Positions 59,736 to 64,000 of a stretch of DNA of 64,000 nucleotides are shown piece by piece. The stretch's first letter is position 1; each line of letters starts with the position of its first letter. The translations under genes and the position numbers were made by a program. Origin of the DNA: Knoellia remsis (GTDB lineage: Bacteria > Actinomycetota > Actinomycetes > Actinomycetales > Dermatophilaceae); contig NZ_PVTI01000001.1 of assembly GCF_003002895.1 (NCBI RefSeq), positions 1 to 64,000 on the forward strand, read 5' to 3'. Below the pieces are notes generated by a model that saw nothing but the letters and a program-made list of their open reading frames with translations, was not told where the DNA came from and made no database searches.

Positions 59736-60739
59736 CCGTCATCGGCAGTCCGCTCGTCCTCGCGCCGATGGCCGGCGGGCCGAGCACCGTCGAGCTCGCC
59801 GCGGCCGTGACGGGGGCCGGCGGGTTCGCCTTCCTCGCCGGTGCGTATCTGTCGCCCGCGCGGCTGCGCGACGACATCGTGCTCTTGGGCCAGGCGGTCG
59901 GGGACGCGCCGTTCGGGGTCAACGTGTTCGCCCCGTCGCCGTTCGACTCGCGCAGCACGTCTCGGGTCCTCGACTACGCGTCCCGGTTGCAGCCGCTCGC
60001 CGACAAGGCCGGGGTCGCGCTCGGGGAGCCGGTCCATGACGACGACTCCTTCGACGCCAAGATCGAGGTGCTGCTCACGGAGCGGCCGGCCGTGGTCTCG
60101 TTCGCCGTCGCCTGGCCGCCGGCCGACGTCGTCGACCGGCTGCGGGAGGCCAGGATCGAGGTGTGGGTGACCGTCAACGACGCGAGCGAGACAGCGTGGG
60201 CGGAGGAGCTCGGTGTCGACGGCATCGTCGCGCAGGGGTGGGAGGCCGGCGGGCATCGTGGCGGCCCGGTCGACAGCGGCGGTCCGCAGCCCGCGACGCG
60301 GGCCCTGCTCGCGGCGGTGCGCCGCCTCACCACGCTGCCGGTCATCGCTGCTGGGGGAGTGGCCGACTCGGTGCACCTCGCCGCGCTCGTCGATGCGGGA
60401 GCGCAGGCGGTGGCGTGTGGCACCGCCTTCCTGCGCGCCGACGAGGCGGGGACGGCCGAGGTCCACCGGCACGAGCTGACCCGCCGCACCGACACCGTCG
60501 TCACGCGCGCGTTCACCGGTCGTAGCGCCCGCGCCCTGACCACGTCGTGGACCGAGGTCTTCACCGAGGTCGCGCCCGCGGCATACCCGCAGGTCCACCA
60601 CCTCACCGCGCCGCTGCGCGCCCACGGCAAGGCGACCGGTCAGCCCGACCTCGTGCACCTCTGGGCGGGCACCGGCCACCGGAGCGCGCGCTCGGCACCG
60701 GCGGCCGAGATCGCCGAGGAGCTGCTCTCGCGCGTCTGA
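59732..60739 (+). CDS. Nitronate monooxygenase-like FMN enzyme (2-nitropropane dioxygenase family)
   Basis: A 335-residue TIM-barrel flavoprotein. FMN-binding segments: LVLAPMAGGPSTVELAAAVTGAGGF at the N-terminus, IVAQGWEAGGHRG (about residue 170, containing the conserved His), VIAAGGVADSVHLAALVDAGAQAV and ACGTAFLRADE. Enzymes of this family oxidise nitronates such as propionate-3-nitronate, detoxifying them. Start: GTG 59732, coupled to DUF3046 by a 4-nt overlap. Confidence 0.9.
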   Translation: MTVIGSPLVLAPMAGGPSTVELAAAVTGAGGFAFLAGAYLSPARLRDDIVLLGQAVGDAPFGVNVFAPSPFDSRSTSRVLDYASRLQPLADKAGVALGEPVHDDDSFDAKIEVLLTERPAVVSFAVAWPPADVVDRLREARIEVWVTVNDASETAWAEELGVDGIVAQGWEAGGHRGGPVDSGGPQPATRALLAAVRRLTTLPVIAAGGVADSVHLAALVDAGAQAVACGTAFLRADEAGTAEVHRHELTRRTDTVVTRAFTGRSARALTTSWTEVFTEVAPAAYPQVHHLTAPLRAHGKATGQPDLVHLWAGTGHRSARSAPAAEIAEELLSRV

Positions 60740-60768
60740 CGCTCAACTCGCCCCGCCCCCGCGTCACA

Positions 60769-60837
60769 CCCGCCTCAGCATTATCGGGTCACCCGATAAT
60801 GGCCCGCTGCACCCGACAAGGCTTCTCGGGTGGAGCG
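60769..60837 (-). repeat. 69-nt dispersed repeat with TATCGGGTGACCCGATA core, copy B
   Basis: This is the inverse of the copy at 34471-34539: the same length, about 80 percent identity, and the same central near-palindrome. It lies between convergent genes (the nitronate monooxygenase-like gene and the RNase HI fusion) and could serve as a terminator, but the conserved outer segments go beyond a simple hairpin. Confidence 0.75.
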
Positions 60838-60862
60838 GGACGTTCTTGCGGCGCCTCCGCGC

Positions 60863-61735
60863 TCAGGCCTCGGGCGTGCCCTGGTGGAACAGTTGCTGCC
60901 AGCCGCCACCGGCTCGCACCCAGAGCGAGGACCGCAGCGTCGAACCCTCGTCGGTGACGGCGCGCCAGGTGAGCAGCATCGCGTCGGGACCGGCCGGCAT
61001 ACAGGCGACGACGTCGAGGGTGACCGGCGAGGCGAGGGGAGCGATCTCGTCGAGCATCTCCTCGCGGGTCCACAGCCGTCCGGACTGACCGATCTCGGAC
61101 CACTGCGGGTGGAGCAGGGCGGCGACGGCCGCGGGGTCGGAGCGGGTCTCGTCGGCGAGCAGCGAGCGTTCGAGGGCGATGACCTGCTCCTCGTCGGTGG
61201 GCTCGGCGACGAGCTCGCTGAAGAGGTCGGGTTCCGTTGTCGCAGAAGGGATTTCGCGGGTGGTTGGCGTGGCGCCCGACCAGCCGGGTCCGCTGTCGGG
61301 TGCCGCACCGCGCTGGTATGCCGCGGCCGCGCCGTTCGCGAGCCGGTCCGCCTTCTCGTTGAGCTCATGACCGGAGTGGCCCTTGACCCACTCGAAGCGA
61401 ACCTTCCGGCCCTGCATCGCAGCGTCGAGGGCCTGCATGATCTCGACGTTCATGACGGGCTTGCCGTCACCCTTGCGCCAAGCCTTGCGCTTCCAGCCCG
61501 GCATCCACTTCGTGATCGAGTTGATGACGTACATGCTGTCGCAGTGGATGACGAGGTCTTGGTCAGTGTCGGCGGTCTGCTCGAGCAGGTCGAGGACGGC
61601 GGTGAGCTCGCCCTGGTTGTTCGTGCCGTGCGGCCAGCCGCCGGCGGCCCAGTGCTCGTCGTCGACGTACCACGCCCATCCGGCGGGCCCGGGGTTGCCG
61701 AGGGCGGATCCGTCTGCAGCCGCGATGATCGTCAC
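60863..61735 (-). CDS. RNase HI fused to a DUF4440/SnoaL-like domain
   Basis: A 290-residue fusion. Residues 1-150 are RNase HI with the catalytic acids in AAADGSALGNPG (Asp), NNQGELTAVLDLL (Glu) and IHCDSMYVINS (Asp), plus the VKGHSGHELNEKADRLAN segment; it cleaves RNA in RNA-DNA hybrids. A linker (about 155-185) leads to a C-terminal NTF2-fold DUF4440-like domain (VIALERSLLADETRSDPAAVAALLHPQWSEIG; LWVRAGGGWQQLFHQGTP). The second domain usually binds a small ligand or mediates dimerisation. Start: GTG 61735; upstream residues are unlike RNase H. Divergent from the ElaA gene. Confidence 0.88.
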   Translation of the reverse strand: MTIIAAADGSALGNPGPAGWAWYVDDEHWAAGGWPHGTNNQGELTAVLDLLEQTADTDQDLVIHCDSMYVINSITKWMPGWKRKAWRKGDGKPVMNVEIMQALDAAMQGRKVRFEWVKGHSGHELNEKADRLANGAAAAYQRGAAPDSGPGWSGATPTTREIPSATTEPDLFSELVAEPTDEEQVIALERSLLADETRSDPAAVAALLHPQWSEIGQSGRLWTREEMLDEIAPLASPVTLDVVACMPAGPDAMLLTWRAVTDEGSTLRSSLWVRAGGGWQQLFHQGTPEA

Positions 61736-61768
61736 GGTGGGGGAGTCTGCCAGTTGGGGGTGCCGATC

Positions 61769-61774
61769 TACGGT
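61769..61774 (+). promoter_or_regulatory. -10 box of the elaA-like gene, leaderless type
   Basis: TACGGT, 6 nt before the GTG at 61781. Confidence 0.5.
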
Positions 61775-61780
61775 GGGGTC

Positions 61781-62254
61781 GTGGACGAGTCGAGGGATTC
61801 CGTCGTGGACGTGCGGGTGCAGCGGTTCACCGAGCTGGCGCCGGAGGTGGCGTATCGGCTGTGGGCGCTGCGGCAGGCGGTGTTCGTCGTCGAGCAGGAC
61901 TGCCCCTATCTCGACCTCGACGGCCGCGACCTCGAACCGGGCACCTGGCACGTCTGGTGCGCCGATGCCGCGGGGGAGCCGGTCGCGACACTGCGGGTCC
62001 TCGACGACGGTGACGTATGCCGTGTGGGCCGGGTTGCGACCGCGCGCGAGTCCCGCGGTCGCGGGCTTGCGGCGGCGATGGTGCGCGAGGTCGTCGAGCG
62101 CTGGGGGGAGCGCGACATCGTCCTCGACGCGCAGGCGCACCTCGTCGACTGGTATGCCGCGCTCGGCTTCGTCGTGGACGGCCGTGGCTTCCTCGAGGAC
62201 GGGATCCCGCACGTCCCGATGCGCCGCGTCGCCGCGCCGGCCGCGACGACGTGA
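61781..62254 (+). CDS. ElaA-type GNAT acetyltransferase
   Basis: A 157-residue GNAT protein. ElaA signatures: RLWALRQAVFVVEQDCPYLDLDGRD at the N-terminus, the acetyl-CoA motif VGRVATARESRGRGLAAAM (about residue 90), and LDAQAHLVDWYAALGFVVDGRGFLEDGIPHVPM at the end. The substrate is unknown. The GTG at 61781 is chosen because of the -10 box 6 nt before it and because it gives the usual ElaA length. Confidence 0.88.
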   Translation: MDESRDSVVDVRVQRFTELAPEVAYRLWALRQAVFVVEQDCPYLDLDGRDLEPGTWHVWCADAAGEPVATLRVLDDGDVCRVGRVATARESRGRGLAAAMVREVVERWGERDIVLDAQAHLVDWYAALGFVVDGRGFLEDGIPHVPMRRVAAPAATT

Positions 62255-62283
62255 GGTGAGGGTCGCGCGCGAGGCGCGCGGAC

Positions 62284-62307
62284 GGCATACGAGGGCGGAC
62301 GGCATAC
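62284..62307. repeat. Doubled GGCATAC in the recA upstream region
   Basis: GCGGACGGCATAC occurs twice, 17 nt apart, just upstream of the recA control region. The region before it (62255-62283) is a GCGCGC-rich dyad. Confidence 0.6.
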
Positions 62308-62349
62308 CGGCACGACACGGTGCGGCGTGTCGCGAGGCACCTCCCGAGG

Positions 62350-62365
62350 TCGAACACGTGTTCGT
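62350..62365 (+). promoter_or_regulatory. SOS box (LexA site) of recA
   Basis: TCGAACACGTGTTCGT matches the actinobacterial LexA consensus TCGAAC-N4-GTTCGA in all but the last base. A TATGTT hexamer directly downstream (62367-62372) could be the -10 box of the damage-regulated promoter. Confidence 0.85.
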
Positions 62366-62370
62366 CTATG

Positions 62371-62409
62371 TTGTCCACAGGTGACCCGACCGGCAGCGGT
62401 TGTCCACAG
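62371..62409 (+). promoter_or_regulatory. Two DnaA-box-like sites upstream of recA
   Basis: TTGTCCACAG occurs at 62371-62380 and 62400-62409. TTGTCCACA is the DnaA box consensus of high-GC actinobacteria. Two identical copies 29 bp apart in a promoter region suggest DnaA input into recA expression; this is inferred. Confidence 0.55.
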
Positions 62410-62448
62410 CCTCCACGGCAGCTGCGGACGGCTGTCGGTACGAGCACC

Positions 62449-62454
62449 TAGCGT
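62449..62454 (+). promoter_or_regulatory. Possible second -10 box of recA
   Basis: TAGCGT, 91 nt before the recA start, of the same form as other promoters in the window. It would give a LexA-independent transcript. Confidence 0.4.
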
Positions 62455-62545
62455 CTGACCCGAAGATCGCGACGAGACCGACCGCGAACGACAGGTCGCC
62501 GGTGGGCGCGCCCGACACGAGTACGGAAAGAGTAGGTGCGGACAG

Positions 62546-64000
62546 ATGGCTGCAGCAGTCACGAACGACCGTGAGAAGTCCCTTGGCGTGGTCCTGGGGC
62601 AGATCGAGAAGCAGCACGGCAAGGGCGCGGTCATGCGCCTCGGCGACGACGTGCGACCCCCGATCGAGGTCATCCCGACGGGGTCGATCTCGCTCGATGT
62701 CGCCCTCGGCATCGGCGGCCTGCCCCGGGGTCGTGTCGTCGAGATCTACGGCCCGGAGTCCTCGGGCAAGACGACGGTCGCGCTGCACGCGGTCGCCAAC
62801 GCGCAGCGGGCCGGCGGCATCGCGGCGTTCATCGACGCCGAGCACGCCCTCGACCCGGAGTACGCCGCGAAGCTCGGCGTCGACACCGACAACCTGCTCG
62901 TGTCCCAGCCGGACACCGGTGAGCAGGCCCTCGAGATCGCCGACATGCTCATCCGCTCCGGCGCCCTCGACATCATCGTCATCGACTCCGTCGCCGCGCT
63001 CGTGCCGCGGGCCGAGATCGAGGGCGAGATGGGTGACAGCCACGTCGGTCTGCAGGCCCGGCTCATGAGCCAGGCGCTGCGCAAGATCACCGGTGCCCTC
63101 AACAGCACCGGCACGACGGCGATCTTCATCAACCAGCTCCGCGAGAAGATCGGCGTCATGTTCGGGTGCTTCTCCTACAACACCCGCGTCACCCTCGCCG
63201 ACGGCTCCACCGAGAAGATCGGCAAGATCGTCAACCAGAAGCTGCCGGTCGAGGTCCGCACCTACGACCCCGAGACCAACACGATCGCCAACCGGCCGGT
63301 GACGAACTGGTTCGACAACGGCGTCACCGACCGCTTCCTGCAGTTCACCGTCGCCAAGAGCGGCGGCAACGGACGCTCGCAGTTCGCCGCGACCGAGAAC
63401 CACCTCGTGCGCACGCCCGGCGGCTGGCGCGAGGCCGGTGAGCTGCTCGCCGGCGACCGGGTCATGGTCAACGAGACCGCGCGACTGAGCGACGAGCAGT
63501 TCCAGATCGTCCTCGGCGGGCTCATGGGTGACGGCCACCTCGCGCCCAACACGCGCGGCCGCTCGGGTGTCCGGTTCCGGATGGGGCACGGCGCCAAGCA
63601 GACCGAGTACGCCGACTGGAAGGCCTCGCTCTTCGGCAACATCGGCCAGTCCCGCTCGGTCCGACCGAACGGCTCGGTGCACATCGACCTCACCCCGCTG
63701 CCCGAACTCGGCGAGCTGCGTTCGGTCATGTACTGGGGCGACGGCAAGAAGCACCTCACCGAGGACGTCATCAAGTCCCTCACGCCGCTCGCGCTCGCGA
63801 TCTGGTACATGGACGACGGGACGTTCGCGCTGCGGTCGAAGGGACTGCAGCAGCGTACGGCCGGCGGCAGCGGCCGGATCGCGATCTGCGTCGAGGCGAT
63901 GAGCGAGGCCAGCCGTGGCCGACTCGTCGACTACCTGCGCGACGAGCACGGGGTCGAGTCCCGGGTGTCGCTGCGCGGAGCCCGGCAGAAGGCCGTCCTG
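62546..64000 (+). CDS. recA: Recombinase RecA precursor interrupted by an intein, cut by window edge
   Basis: ATG 62546 opens a frame that runs off the window with 485 codons visible. Residues 1-207 are RecA: Walker [10 protein letters not shown] (69-77), [30 protein letters not shown], and loop 2 approach [13 protein letters not shown]. After Gly207 the expected RecA sequence (typically NPETTTGG or SPETTTGG) is replaced by a Cys and intein sequence. RecA drives strand exchange in repair and triggers LexA self-cleavage; splicing must remove the intein first. It is preceded by an SOS box and DnaA-like boxes, and by DUF3046 three genes upstream. The C-extein and probably recX lie beyond the edge. 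Confidence 0.95.
   Translation, partial: MAAAVTNDREKSLGVVLGQIEKQHGKGAVMRLGDDVRPPIEVIPTGSISLDVALGIGGLPRGRVVEIYGPESSGKTTVALHAVANAQRAGGIAAFIDAEHALDPEYAAKLGVDTDNLLVSQPDTGEQALEIADMLIRSGALDIIVIDSVAALVPRAEIEGEMGDSHVGLQARLMSQALRKITGALNSTGTTAIFINQLREKIGVMFGCFSYNTRVTLADGSTEKIGKIVNQKLPVEVRTYDPETNTIANRPVTNWFDNGVTDRFLQFTVAKSGGNGRSQFAATENHLVRTPGGWREAGELLAGDRVMVNETARLSDEQFQIVLGGLMGDGHLAPNTRGRSGVRFRMGHGAKQTEYADWKASLFGNIGQSRSVRPNGSVHIDLTPLPELGELRSVMYWGDGKKHLTEDVIKSLTPLALAIWYMDDGTFALRSKGLQQRTAGGSGRIAICVEAMSEASRGRLVDYLRDEHGVESRVSLRGARQKAVL
63167..64000 (+). mobile_element. RecA intein with LAGLIDADG homing endonuclease, 3' end outside window
   Basis: Intein residues 1-278 are visible. Block A is [14 protein letters not shown] with nucleophile Cys1. 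Block B is [15 protein letters not shown] with the conserved T-x-x-H (His79). LAGLIDADG motifs are VLGGLMGDG (about 115-123) and AIWYMDDG (about 211-218); both have their acidic residue, so the endonuclease may be active. The insertion point after IGVMFG, and the sequence, match the Mycobacterium leprae RecA intein type rather than that of M. tuberculosis. The C-terminal His-Asn and the +1 residue are beyond the window, so splicing competence cannot be checked fully. Confidence 0.93.

Noticed and set aside
1-64000. tRNA, rRNA, riboswitch or replication-origin features
   Set aside because: I looked through the spacers and saw no cloverleaf, no known riboswitch core and no cluster of DnaA boxes beyond the two at recA. 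A covariance-model scan was not possible.

Overview
The window is high-GC actinobacterial chromosome. Gene order and sequence features point to the Intrasporangiaceae (Janibacter/Knoellia/Tetrasphaera-like), although genus cannot be settled from sequence alone. The chain rpsO-pnp ... dapB ... dfrA-thyA ... dapA-rnj ... ftsK-rimO-pgsA-cinA-clgR ... DUF3046-recA follows the order known from Mycobacterium and relatives, so this is ordinary core backbone with small accessory insertions. No tRNA, rRNA, CRISPR array, insertion sequence or prophage was found.

Layout. 1-3.6 kb: a DUF222/HNH protein cut by the left edge, then a divergent MarR regulator and MFS exporter sharing an operator. 3.7-8.2 kb: the elongasome operon mreB-mreC-mreD-mrdA with every junction overlapping by 4 nt, followed by a vapBC toxin-antitoxin pair. 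9.0-13.1 kb: lpdA, an ArsR-SRPBCC pair and an amidohydrolase. 13.3-16.9 kb: a small secreted protein, rpsO and pnp. 17.1-23.2 kb: an accessory block with a Ser/Thr kinase, a two-part membrane/lipoprotein, a 46-residue protein too short for routine calling, and a four-gene operon resembling orphan type VII secretion substrates. 23.3-31.6 kb: dapB, the coupled operon echA-GNAT-azlC-azlD, a flavin reductase, dfrA, thyA, dapA and rnj. 31.9-38.5 kb: a cysteine-rich exported protein with a one-base frameshift, a MauE-double-thioredoxin membrane protein, ftsK and a second MauE-thioredoxin protein. 38.6-49.5 kb: a channel-like protein, dipeptidase, rimO, a pgsA-cinA fusion, a clgR-like regulator, an Nei glycosylase and the Lhr helicase. 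49.6-55.8 kb: a DksA-type zinc protein, DedA, an SNF2 helicase and a VanR/VanS/VanY-like set. 55.9-64 kb: a repeat protein, a broken Mur ligase, an MFS-ArsR pair, DUF3046, a nitronate monooxygenase-like enzyme, an RNase HI fusion, an ElaA acetyltransferase, and recA interrupted by an intein that runs off the right edge.

The genes cover cell-wall elongation (mreBCD, mrdA, dapA, dapB, M15 peptidase), RNA turnover (pnp, rnj), folate and thymidylate synthesis, and DNA maintenance (ftsK, nei, lhr, recA). About eighteen genes have a TAnnnT -10 box only 6-8 nt before the start codon, so many transcripts here are probably leaderless.

Most worth a second look: (1) a LAGLIDADG intein in RecA; (2) the MauE-thioredoxin / cysteine-rich secreted protein locus, frameshifted in a G6 tract; (3) about 65 copies of the 7-mer GTATGCC/GGCATAC in genes and spacers, roughly ten times expectation; (4) two neighbouring genes each broken by TGA where TGG (Trp) is expected; (5) the orphan type VII-like operon; (6) two copies of a 69-nt element with a shared palindrome; (7) the pgsA-cinA and RNase HI-DUF4440 fusions.
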